Below are positions 7,769 to 14,252 of a stretch of DNA of 17,201 nucleotides, one piece after another. The stretch's first letter is position 1. Each line of letters starts with the position of its first letter. The notes under the pieces are model-generated. The model was not told the DNA's origin. It was given only the letters and a program-made list of their open reading frames with translations, and ran no database searches. Origin of the DNA: CAZFDT01 sp964518335 (GTDB lineage Bacteria; Planctomycetota; Phycisphaerae; Phycisphaerales; Phycisphaeraceae); assembly GCA_964518335.1 (NCBI GenBank), contig CAZFDT010000102.1:1-17201 (forward strand), given 5' to 3'. A program made the translations under genes and the position numbers.

Positions 7769-7978
7769 ATGACTTCTCGCCTGCTCATCTTCCTTGTGCT
7801 TCTCTATCGCGCCACGCTCGGGCTGTTCCTGGGCGGGCACTGCCGCTATCAGCCGTCGTGCAGCCAATACATGATCGACGCGATCGAAAAACACGGTCCC
7901 CTGCGCGGCTCGTGGCGAGGCATTCGCCGCATCCTCCGCTGCCACCCCTTCGGCGGCAGTGGCTATGACCCGGCATGA
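7769..7978 (+). CDS. yidD: Membrane protein insertion efficiency factor YidD
   Basis: 69 residues, the usual size. It is a small membrane-associated protein that aids YidC-dependent insertion of inner-membrane proteins. An N-terminal amphipathic/hydrophobic helix (about 3-21) is followed by the family signature 'CRYQPSCSQYMIDAIEKHG' at 25-43, then 'RILRCHPFGGSGYDP' near the C-terminus. The Cys residues at 25, 31 and 58 are the conserved ones. It follows rnpA by 9 bp, which is the common gene order. yidC does not follow; the next gene is yihY-like. Confidence 0.95.
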   Translation: MTSRLLIFLVLLYRATLGLFLGGHCRYQPSCSQYMIDAIEKHGPLRGSWRGIRRILRCHPFGGSGYDPA

Positions 7979-8029
7979 ACCACCGACCAACGGCTTTCCC
8001 CGAAGGCCATTCCCGACGATAATTCACCC

Positions 8030-9538
8030 ATGGCATGGCTCGATCATCTCCATCAGCAATATCAGGGCTTCGTCGCCCGGCGACAGGGCACGCGCACCGT
8101 GCGTGCTGCGCACTACCTGTTCGATCTCAACCGCTACTGCGTGGCCCAGCTCCGCGAGGACCGGGCCGGGCAGATGGCCGCTGCTCTGACGTATCACACG
8201 CTGTTCTCGATCCTGCCGACGATCGTGCTGGCGCTGGTGGTGCTCAAGCAGTTCGTCGGCCCAGCCGAGCAGGTGCAGTTCCGCAACGCCATCAAGACCT
8301 GGACCGTCCAGTGGCTCGAGAGCAGCCAGAGCCCGGCGCCGATCGCCGATTCACGCATCGACCCCACCAAGCTCAGCATCGAACCCGATCAAGCCATCGA
8401 CCCGGCCACCGGTGAACTCGCCACCGCCCCCGCACCCGACACGACACAGATCGAGCTGGGAACCGTGCATGCACGAGAGGAGTTCGCCCGCACCGGCGAG
8501 ATCGTGGTCAAGGAACTCGACTACTGGATGGACCGTCTGAGCCAGATCAACTTCGGCTCGATCGGCGTCGCCGGCGTGCTGCTGTTCATCTACGGCGCCA
8601 CCGGGCTGCTGGCGACGATCGAGCGCAGCTTCAACATCATCTACGACACGCCCACGTCGCGGCCTTGGTACGTGCGCCTGCCGCTCTACTACACCACCAT
8701 CACGCTGGGCCCGATCGTGATCATCGCGGGCCAGATCGTCCAGCGACAGTTCTTCAACCTCCTGTCGGAGGCGTCGTGGACCAAGTGGCTTGTCGGCCCG
8801 CTGGTGGTCATCACCCCGCTGCTGGCGACGTGGCTGGTGGTCTTCCTGCTGTACGTGCTGCTGCCCAACACGCGAGTGAGTCTGCGCGCGGCGGCGGTGG
8901 GCAGCTTCATGGCGGCGATCGGATGGGTGATCAGCGTCGAGCTGTTCACCGTGTATGTCGGCAAGGCGGCGGTGGCGACGCTATACGGCGCGCTGGCGCT
9001 GATGCCGCTGACGCTGCTGTTCCTGTGGATCACGTGGGTGATCGTGCTTTTCGGGTTGGAAGTGACCAACACGCTGCAGACGCTGCCCGGCCGGCGCCTG
9101 CAGGAAACCAAGAAGCGCAAGCAGGAAAAGAGCGATGACGAGAAGCAGATTTACGACCCGCGCTGGCTGATTCCGATCATGACGCTGATCGGTCAGGCCT
9201 TCGAGAAAGGCAAGCCGGCACGAGCCGAGGCGCTGGCCCAGGAGTTGCGCCTGCCGCGTTCGGCAGTGACGACGCTGGCCGACCGCATGGTGCGCGAGGG
9301 CGTGCTGCACCACGTCGGGGGCGGCGACCCATCCGCCGGCGACGCCGCCTACAGTCTCGCCAAGCCTCCCCAGGCCGTCACCGTCAGCGACCTGCTGCAG
9401 ATCGGCGAGCAGATGTCCATGAACGAGCAGGTCCTCGCCACGCTGCCCGGCAAAGATCTGATCGCGCAGCTCACCTCTGCCGAGCGCCAGGCGATGTCGA
9501 AGGCCACCCTGGCCGGCGCGCTCAACGGCCCGAGTTGA
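8030..9538 (+). CDS. YihY/BrkB-family membrane protein with C-terminal winged-helix domain
   Basis: 502 residues, against about 290 in E. coli YihY. The BrkB-type membrane core is recognisable in 'RAGQMAAALTYHTLFSILP' (45-63), 'FGSIGVAGVLLFIYGATGLL' (175-194), 'ERSFNIIYD' (198-206), 'LPNTRV' (278-283) and 'ALMPLTLLFLWITWVIVLFG' (323-342). Two additions are seen. A hydrophilic insertion of about 70 residues (about 95-165, rich in Pro, Ala and Asp) follows the first helix. A cytoplasmic tail starts with a charged linker (355-374, 'KKRKQEKSDDEKQ') and continues as a winged-helix-like domain (about 378-445, 'EALAQELRLPRSAVTTLADRMVREG'). The old name ribonuclease BN is a misnomer, and the true function of the family is unsettled. 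It lies 51 bp after yidD on the same strand and converges on the transglutaminase gene with a 10-bp gap. Confidence 0.9.
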   Translation: MAWLDHLHQQYQGFVARRQGTRTVRAAHYLFDLNRYCVAQLREDRAGQMAAALTYHTLFSILPTIVLALVVLKQFVGPAEQVQFRNAIKTWTVQWLESSQSPAPIADSRIDPTKLSIEPDQAIDPATGELATAPAPDTTQIELGTVHAREEFARTGEIVVKELDYWMDRLSQINFGSIGVAGVLLFIYGATGLLATIERSFNIIYDTPTSRPWYVRLPLYYTTITLGPIVIIAGQIVQRQFFNLLSEASWTKWLVGPLVVITPLLATWLVVFLLYVLLPNTRVSLRAAAVGSFMAAIGWVISVELFTVYVGKAAVATLYGALALMPLTLLFLWITWVIVLFGLEVTNTLQTLPGRRLQETKKRKQEKSDDEKQIYDPRWLIPIMTLIGQAFEKGKPARAEALAQELRLPRSAVTTLADRMVREGVLHHVGGGDPSAGDAAYSLAKPPQAVTVSDLLQIGEQMSMNEQVLATLPGKDLIAQLTSAERQAMSKATLAGALNGPS

Positions 9539-9548
9539 ACCCGCCACG

Positions 9549-11924
9549 TCAGGCGACCTTTTCAGACAGGGCGCTTTCGAGTTGGCGCAGGTGGGCTTTG
9601 ATGCGGTCTTTGCGTGGCGAGTCGAGATCGCGGTGGCCGAAGCGGATCTCGTAAAAGAGCTCGGTCAGAGCAATGACGGGGTCGAACCGCAGGGGATTGG
9701 CGGCCGCCAGTTCCTGCGCGAAACCGAAGGGGCTTTGCCACGTCGGGCGGACGTAGCCGTGGCGTTCGAGCATGTCGAGCATGCGGAGATAGAACGCCAG
9801 CCTGCGAGTCATGCCGCGGCGCTTGTTGCGAGGCAGAGCATTCAACTGCAGCGCCGCCAGACGACGCTGGCGAACGATCAACGTGCGAATCAGGCTCAGG
9901 CACCCCACGACGATGAAAAAGCTGATGACCGCCACCAGCGTGTTGGAAACCTTGTCCAGCTCCCATCGCTTGGGAAGCTCACGGACCCAGTCGATGGCGG
10001 CGCCCAGCCACGACTCCTTATCCTCGGCGGCGGACTGGAACGAGCGGTTGATGTCCGACAGCAACTGCTGGCGGGTCTTGCGGTCGTAAGCCACGACGGT
10101 GCGAATCCACTGAAACTCCATGTAGTCGTAGAGTTCGCGCAGGCCGGTGAACCACGAGCGGGCGACACGGTGCTCGGCCTCGACGTCGGCGGGCGGCGTG
10201 GGGTCATAGGTGCGCCAGCCGGCGTCGCCGACGTGCACCTCGGCCCAGGCGTGCGCGTGCGTCTGCCGGACGATGTAGTAGCCGCCGACGCGGTTGTACT
10301 CGCTGGCGCGAAACCCGGTGACGACCCGCGCGGGCAGACCCACCGACTGCGCCATGGCGGCCATCGCCGACGCGAACAGCTCGCAGTGGCCGCTACGATG
10401 ATTGCGTAGAAACTCGAGGATCGGGTCCTGATTCTCACGCACCTGCGGATTGGTCAGGTCATACTTGAAATTGCTGCGAAGGTAGTCGTGCAGGGTCTGG
10501 GCGATCTGTTCGGCCGTCACTTCGGGTGGCGTGTCGCCGTCGCGTTGCAGGCCCGCGGCGGCGAGGACACGCCGGGCATCGCGCTCGACTTCGCGCAGCA
10601 GCGCCTGGAACTGGCCGCTGCGGCGCCCGGAGCGAAAACCGTCGCCGCGGCCATATCGGCCCACGTCTGCGGCGGGCAGCACGGGCGCGGTGGGCGTGGG
10701 CCAGAGATGTTCGTAAGCGCCGGCGAAATCCTGCAGACCGCTCAGAGGAGACTCGACGCGATAGACCAGCGCCCCGCCCGTGGTGTCGGTGGCGGTGAGC
10801 TGCTGATCGCGCGGACTGAAGGTGAACTCACTGATGCTGGGGCTGGTGATATGCGTGACCGGGTGAAGGGAAAAAAGCGTGCGCATGGGCTGACCGCGCA
10901 GCGTGATCTCGGCCTCGACCATAGGCGTGCCGACAGGAACGTCGGCCAGACGCACACCGTCGCGGGACAGGCGGACCTGCTGATCGGTCGCCGCGGCCTC
11001 GCTGCTGCGCAGCCACGTGTGGGAGTCCACGTCGTAACGATCGAGTGCGGCCCCGCGCAGCAGCCAGGAACGATCGTCCTCGCCGATGTTGGCGCCGTGC
11101 ATGCGCAGCGTGACGTTGAGGACCGGCTCGCGCCGGCCGGCGCCGGGCGGCCCGCCGGTGAGCTGCACCTGCTGGCTGAACCCCGTCTGCTTGGGCGACA
11201 GAGCCGAGGGCACGGGGCTCTGCAACTGCGGGTTCTCGGCCTGACGCGGCATGACGATGAATACCACCACCGCCACCGCGCCGCAGATCGCGCCGACGAC
11301 CAGCGCGGTCATGCGGAACTGCCAGCGGTGACCTCGACTGGTGACCGGCTTGGGCCGACTGACAAACATGCCTCGCGGCGCTGCCTCGACGTTGGCCTCG
11401 TGGACCTGGTCGCTGGCCAGCTTGAGCTGGAACAGCAGCACGGTGAACAAGGCCATGATGCAGTAGGCGGTGAGCAGCGCCCCGAAGATCATCGACATGC
11501 CGCCGGGCAACGCCGAGGCGCCGATCATCTGCAACAGGCTCAGCACCAGGAGCTGGGCGTACTCGCGGTTGGTCTTGTCCGAGTAGAGCATCAGCACCTG
11601 CAGCCACATGGTGAAGTGGCCCATGGCGATGAGCACCTGGCCCTGCTCGCGGACAAGCTCATAGAGCAGCCACGCCACGGCGGCGATCGACCCGAGGTTC
11701 ACCGCCCAGCGCGGCAGCGGCCGCCCCGCGGGACCCTCCGTGACATACCACGACAACGCCCCCAGCGCCCCCGCCACCAGCAGCAGCCCCGGATTCGGCT
11801 CGGCCATGCAGAACGCCACGATGCCCAGCAGCACCTGCGCGAACACGAGCCGGCGAAATAGGTGGATCAGCGACACGGTATTGCCAATCGTCTGCCGCTT
11901 GCGGCTTAGCGAGGCCTTATCCAT
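9549..11924 (-). CDS. TgpA-type membrane transglutaminase-like protein
   Basis: 791 residues. An N-terminal membrane part (DUF3488/TgpA_N; helices at roughly 28-60, 74-92, 98-114, 122-166 and 206-226) precedes a large extracytoplasmic region. The transglutaminase core holds the Cys-His-Asp triad: C514 in 'RSGHCELFASAMAAMAQ', H558 in 'HAHAWAEVHV' and D574 in 'TYDPTPP'. A helix at about 659-682 returns to the membrane, followed by a cytoplasmic DUF4129-like tail (about 700-788). This architecture matches TgpA, whose transglutaminase activity lies in the periplasm. The usual partner genes (a MoxR ATPase and a DUF58 protein) are not in the window. Upstream on the same strand, 37 bp away, lies the HbpS-family gene, so the gene is probably last in a three-gene unit. 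The natural substrate is unknown. Confidence 0.92.
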   Translation of the reverse strand: MDKASLSRKRQTIGNTVSLIHLFRRLVFAQVLLGIVAFCMAEPNPGLLLVAGALGALSWYVTEGPAGRPLPRWAVNLGSIAAVAWLLYELVREQGQVLIAMGHFTMWLQVLMLYSDKTNREYAQLLVLSLLQMIGASALPGGMSMIFGALLTAYCIMALFTVLLFQLKLASDQVHEANVEAAPRGMFVSRPKPVTSRGHRWQFRMTALVVGAICGAVAVVVFIVMPRQAENPQLQSPVPSALSPKQTGFSQQVQLTGGPPGAGRREPVLNVTLRMHGANIGEDDRSWLLRGAALDRYDVDSHTWLRSSEAAATDQQVRLSRDGVRLADVPVGTPMVEAEITLRGQPMRTLFSLHPVTHITSPSISEFTFSPRDQQLTATDTTGGALVYRVESPLSGLQDFAGAYEHLWPTPTAPVLPAADVGRYGRGDGFRSGRRSGQFQALLREVERDARRVLAAAGLQRDGDTPPEVTAEQIAQTLHDYLRSNFKYDLTNPQVRENQDPILEFLRNHRSGHCELFASAMAAMAQSVGLPARVVTGFRASEYNRVGGYYIVRQTHAHAWAEVHVGDAGWRTYDPTPPADVEAEHRVARSWFTGLRELYDYMEFQWIRTVVAYDRKTRQQLLSDINRSFQSAAEDKESWLGAAIDWVRELPKRWELDKVSNTLVAVISFFIVVGCLSLIRTLIVRQRRLAALQLNALPRNKRRGMTRRLAFYLRMLDMLERHGYVRPTWQSPFGFAQELAAANPLRFDPVIALTELFYEIRFGHRDLDSPRKDRIKAHLRQLESALSEKVA

Positions 11925-11961
11925 CGCGCCCCGGCGTCAGCCGCCAGCGGTGAACGTTGGC

Positions 11962-12507
11962 CTATTTTATCGCCGCGGCGCCGGCGGCGGCGACCGTGTG
12001 GTCGTTTTCCACGGTGGACCCGGAGACGCCGATGGCGCCGATGACCGTGCCGTCGGCGGTCTTCAGCGGCACCCCGCCGGGGAACGTGATCAGCCCGCCG
12101 TTGGAGTGCTCGATGTTGTAGAGCGGGCCGCCGGGCTGACTGAGCTTGCCGATCTCACCCGTGGGCATGTCGAAGAATCGAGCAGTCTTGGCCTTCTTGA
12201 TCGAGATGTCGATCGACCCCAGCCACGCCCCGTCCATGCGGACGAACGCCTTGAGGTTGCCCCCGGCATCCACCACGGCGATGTCCATCTTCGTGTCGAT
12301 CTGGTCGGCCTTGGCGGCGGCAGCCATGATGACGGCATGCGCCTGGTCCAGGCTGATGTCCTTCGTCGCCAGCGATTCGCCGGGGCCGGGCATCGCCACA
12401 ATCGCACCGGCGTCCTGGGCCGTCACACGCGATGTGTGCGTCATCGCCATCCAGGCCAGCACCAGCACGCTCAATGTCAGAACGCTCACTCGAATCGATC
12501 GTGTCAT
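11962..12507 (-). CDS. Secreted HbpS/GlcG-family (heme-degrading domain) protein
   Basis: 181 residues. A Sec signal peptide (TRSIRVSVL, hydrophobic run to about 22, cleavage near VTA-QDAG at about 30) precedes a single HbpS/GlcG domain (about 50-180). Family landmarks are 'ISLDQAHAVIMAAAAKA' (51-67), 'DIAVVDAGGNLKAFVRMDGA' (75-94), 'SIDISIKKAKTARFF' (98-112), 'GGVPLKTADGTVIGAIGVSG' (144-163) and the terminal 'AAAGAAAI'. The family includes Streptomyces HbpS, a secreted heme-binding redox sensor protein, and GlcG-like proteins of unknown role. The start is set by GGAGG at 12514-12518, six bases before ATG 12507. A longer in-frame start at 12585 would overlap the upstream stop and lose the signal peptide. 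Heme binding is family knowledge and not visible here. Confidence 0.9.
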   Translation of the reverse strand: MTRSIRVSVLTLSVLVLAWMAMTHTSRVTAQDAGAIVAMPGPGESLATKDISLDQAHAVIMAAAAKADQIDTKMDIAVVDAGGNLKAFVRMDGAWLGSIDISIKKAKTARFFDMPTGEIGKLSQPGGPLYNIEHSNGGLITFPGGVPLKTADGTVIGAIGVSGSTVENDHTVAAAGAAAIK

Positions 12508-12513
12508 GTCAGA

Positions 12514-12518
12514 CCTCC
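12514..12518 (-). promoter_or_regulatory. Ribosome binding site fixing the HbpS-family start
   Basis: On the minus strand GGAGG lies six bases before ATG 12507. This selects the start that gives an intact signal peptide over the in-frame ATG at 12585. Confidence 0.7.
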
Positions 12519-12581
12519 GTGATGTAAGGAGAACCGTTCGTCGGCGACAGTGACCGCAGAGTAGCCGCCCCATCGAGGGCG

Positions 12582-13646
12582 TCAACTCTCGGGGAGCTTG
12601 TATTCGACAGCCGCAGCGTTGACCAGGCCCGTTGCAGGCTCGCGGCCGGTGATGGCCCGCACGATCTTCGTCACGTGCGGGTGACAGTTCTCGATGAACA
12701 GGCGGAAGCGCACCTGCGTGCCCGCGGCCGCCGTGCCGGCAACGTACAGACCCGGCACGTTCGTCTGCATCGTCTGTGAATCGACCGTCGGCGCCCGGTT
12801 GTCGCCATGCAACGTCACGCCCGCCATCTCGAACAGCGTGGTGTCCTGCACGTAGCCGGTCAGAAGCAGCACAAAGTCGGCTTCGATCCGCTGGGCCTGC
12901 CCCGCCTCTTCCGTCGCGGCAAGCGTCACGTGGCTGCGCGTAATCGCCACGGGCGCCGTCCGCGGATAAAACGCGATCTTCCCCGCGCTGACGAGGGCCT
13001 CCAGCTCCGGCAGGAGCCAGTACTTGATGGCCTGGCGATCAAATTCGCCCCGGCGGTAGCTGAGGGCCACACGTGCCCCCGCCCGGTGACAGCGCAGGGC
13101 CGCCTCCACCGCCGAGTTGCGCCCGCCGACGATCAGCAACTGCTGCCGGAAGAACGGGTGCGGGTCCTCGAAGTAGTGGCTGACGTGCGGCAGGTCCTCG
13201 CCGGGAATGTGCAGCATGCGCGGGTGGTGCATGTCACCGACGGCCAACACCACGCACCGGGCGACGTAGGCGAACGCCTCGCCCCCCCGTTCCGTCTGCA
13301 GCAGAAAGCGCCCGTTCTGCGGATCCCGCCGCACGCCCGTGACGCGCTCGTACGTGCGGACGACCAGATCGTATTGCTCGACCACGCTGCGCAGATAGGC
13401 CAGATACTCCTCGCGCGTCGCCTTCGACTGATCCGGCGTGAGCAGCGGCATGCCGGCAATGGCGATACGCTCCGGCGAACTGAAGAACCGCGCCTGACGC
13501 GGATAGGTCGTGATCGTCTGACCCACCTGCCCAGCCTCAAAGTGCAGGTACTCCACCCCCATCTGCTTGAACACCGCCGCCAGCTCCAGCCCAATCGGGC
13601 CCGCCCCGATGATCGCCACCTCCGTCTGCTCAAGGGTGCCTTCCAT
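12582..13646 (-). CDS. YpdA-family NAD(P)/FAD-dependent disulfide reductase
   Basis: 354 residues. The N-terminal FAD-binding Rossmann motif 'VAIIGAGPIGLE' is at about 10-21, and the second nucleotide-binding motif 'LLIVGGRNSAVEAAL' at about 170-184. 'FFSSPERIAIAGMPL' and 'YLAYLRSVVEQYDL' in the first half and 'FIENCHPHVTKIVRAI' near the C-terminus are the YpdA/Bdr pattern. There is no CxxC pair, as expected for YpdA and unlike thioredoxin reductase. YpdA reduces bacillithiol disulfide in Firmicutes; which low-molecular-weight thiol it serves here is unknown. ATG 13646 is preferred because it starts just before the Rossmann strand. An in-frame ATG at 13694 would add 16 residues of Gly/Trp-rich leader. 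No Shine-Dalgarno is seen, and a -10-like TACAAT lies only 7 bases upstream. The HbpS-family gene follows 74 bp downstream on the same strand. Confidence 0.88.
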   Translation of the reverse strand: MEGTLEQTEVAIIGAGPIGLELAAVFKQMGVEYLHFEAGQVGQTITTYPRQARFFSSPERIAIAGMPLLTPDQSKATREEYLAYLRSVVEQYDLVVRTYERVTGVRRDPQNGRFLLQTERGGEAFAYVARCVVLAVGDMHHPRMLHIPGEDLPHVSHYFEDPHPFFRQQLLIVGGRNSAVEAALRCHRAGARVALSYRRGEFDRQAIKYWLLPELEALVSAGKIAFYPRTAPVAITRSHVTLAATEEAGQAQRIEADFVLLLTGYVQDTTLFEMAGVTLHGDNRAPTVDSQTMQTNVPGLYVAGTAAAGTQVRFRLFIENCHPHVTKIVRAITGREPATGLVNAAAVEYKLPES

Positions 13647-13653
13647 AGCCGCG

Positions 13654-13659
13654 ATTGTA
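13654..13659 (-). promoter_or_regulatory. -10-like TACAAT just before the ypdA-like start
   Basis: Read on the minus strand, TACAAT ends 7 bases before ATG 13646. A transcript from it would begin at or next to the start codon, so it would be leaderless. This agrees with the absence of a ribosome site. No -35 consensus is visible; the upstream sequence is G-rich. Confidence 0.35.
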
Positions 13660-13666
13660 CGCCATG

Positions 13667-13689
13667 CCCCCGCCCACCACCCCGCCCCC
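13667..13689 (-). other. G-quadruplex-type tract upstream of the ypdA-like gene
   Basis: On the minus strand four G-runs of 5, 4, 3 and 5 are separated by loops of 1, 4 and 1 bases. A further run of nine G lies at 13701-13709. The tract sits directly upstream of the TACAAT element. The pattern meets the usual G3+N1-7 rule; folding in the cell is not shown. Confidence 0.5.
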
Positions 13690-13704
13690 GTCACCGCCTG
13701 CCCC

Positions 13705-13757
13705 CCCCCGGAACCGAAAGTTATCCACAGGAATCGGGTAGCCTCAGCTTCCGGGGG
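13705..13757. repeat. 9-bp inverted repeat enclosing a perfect DnaA box
   Basis: CCCCCGGAA (13705-13713) and TTCCGGGGG (13749-13757) are perfect inverted arms with a 35-base spacer. The spacer contains TTATCCACA at 13721-13729, an exact match to the bacterial DnaA box. Only one such box was found in the window, no AT-rich unwinding element is adjacent and no dnaA gene is present. This supports a DnaA-binding site at most, and not an origin call. Confidence 0.45.
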
Positions 13758-13846
13758 TAATCGGAATCACTGGATTTTCACCTTCACCAGTCGATGCGCC
13801 TGCCAACTCGGCAGTGGCCCTCCGACCACATGGCGCATGTCGAACT

Positions 13847-13860
13847 TCGGATGTCGGATG
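13847..13860 (+). repeat. Tandem heptamer TCGGATG x2
   Basis: Two exact copies of TCGGATG stand head to tail. They begin the series of 7-base tandem families filling the gene-free island 13647-14252. The bases between 13758 and 13846 show nothing recognisable. Confidence 0.6.
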
Positions 13861-13883
13861 TAAAAATGTACCACTGCATGCGG

Positions 13884-14055
13884 CCCTGTTCCCTTTGCAT
13901 TTTGCCCTTTGCCTTTTGCATTTTTGCCTTCCGGCCCTGATCCCTGCTCCCTGCTCCCTGATCCCTGAACCCTTCCGCCCTTTGCCCTTTGCCCTTTGCC
14001 TATTGCCTTCCGACCCTGATCCCCGATCCCTGTTCCCTGACCCCTGCCCCTGCCC
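13884..14055 (+). repeat. Long tandem heptanucleotide array (CCCTTTG / CCCTGAT families)
   Basis: About 24 consecutive units, nearly all 7 bases (four are 8), mostly starting with CC or CCC. The order is CCCTGTT, then a block of CCCTTTG/CATTTTG-type units, CCTTCCGG, then CCCTGAT, CCCTGCT, CCCTGCT, CCCTGAT, CCCTGAA. The pattern then repeats: CCCTTCCG, CCCTTTG three times, CCTATTG, CCTTCCGA, CCCTGAT, CCCCGAT, CCCTGTT, CCCTGAC, CCCTGCC. There is thus a heptad level and a higher-order level of about 80 bases, present twice. Occasional 8-base units break the reading frame, so it is not coding. It resembles in form the short tandemly repeated heptamers known from cyanobacterial intergenic regions. 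Confidence 0.8.
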
Positions 14056-14124
14056 CCCGTCCACTGCAACGCTTCATTCTACCCCCGCCCCGCGCGGCGC
14101 ATAGTCTCGCCGCGGGAAAAATCC

Positions 14125-14155
14125 GGGGGTATCGGGTATCGGGTGTCGGGTATGG
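14125..14155 (+). repeat. TATCGGG heptamers with plus-strand G-quadruplex pattern
   Basis: After a run of five G (14125-14129) come TATCGGG, TATCGGG, TGTCGGG and TATGG. These are heptamers again, but with the G-rich strand on top, opposite in orientation to the C-rich array 70 bp upstream. Four G-runs with 4-base loops satisfy the quadruplex rule. The remaining bases up to the RHS start at 14253 show no gene. Confidence 0.65.
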
Positions 14156-14252
14156 TCGGAACGGAACGACGTTGCGGCGTTCGTCTTCCCCGCCCCCTCG
14201 GCCCCGCCGCGCCGCGGTATGATGCCGTGACACTTTCCCGCCGGGAGCCACC

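Noticed and set aside
10488..11861. 457-codon plus-strand frame opposite the transglutaminase gene
   Set aside because: Arg/His/Gln-rich shadow; the minus strand has membrane helices and the catalytic triad.
12508..12585. Longer start (12585) for the HbpS-family gene
   Set aside because: It would overlap the upstream stop, lacks a ribosome site and would bury the signal peptide; GGAGG before 12507 decides otherwise.
13701..13709. Run of nine C as a phase-variation switch
   Set aside because: It lies outside coding sequence and about 40 bp upstream of the putative -10, and several other long C-runs nearby show general G/C bias. Kept only as part of the G-rich tract.
13705..13757. Chromosomal origin
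   Set aside because: Only one DnaA box, no AT-rich unwinding element, no dnaA or dnaN. The presence of rnpA/yidD 6 kb away is not enough.
13744..14069. Overlapping minus-strand frames rich in Gly, Lys and Gln over the heptamer array
   Set aside because: They are translations of tandem heptamers in which 8-base units shift the frame, so no frame is preserved.
13847..14155. Possible CRISPR array
   Set aside because: Units are 7-8 bases with no spacers and no cas genes nearby.
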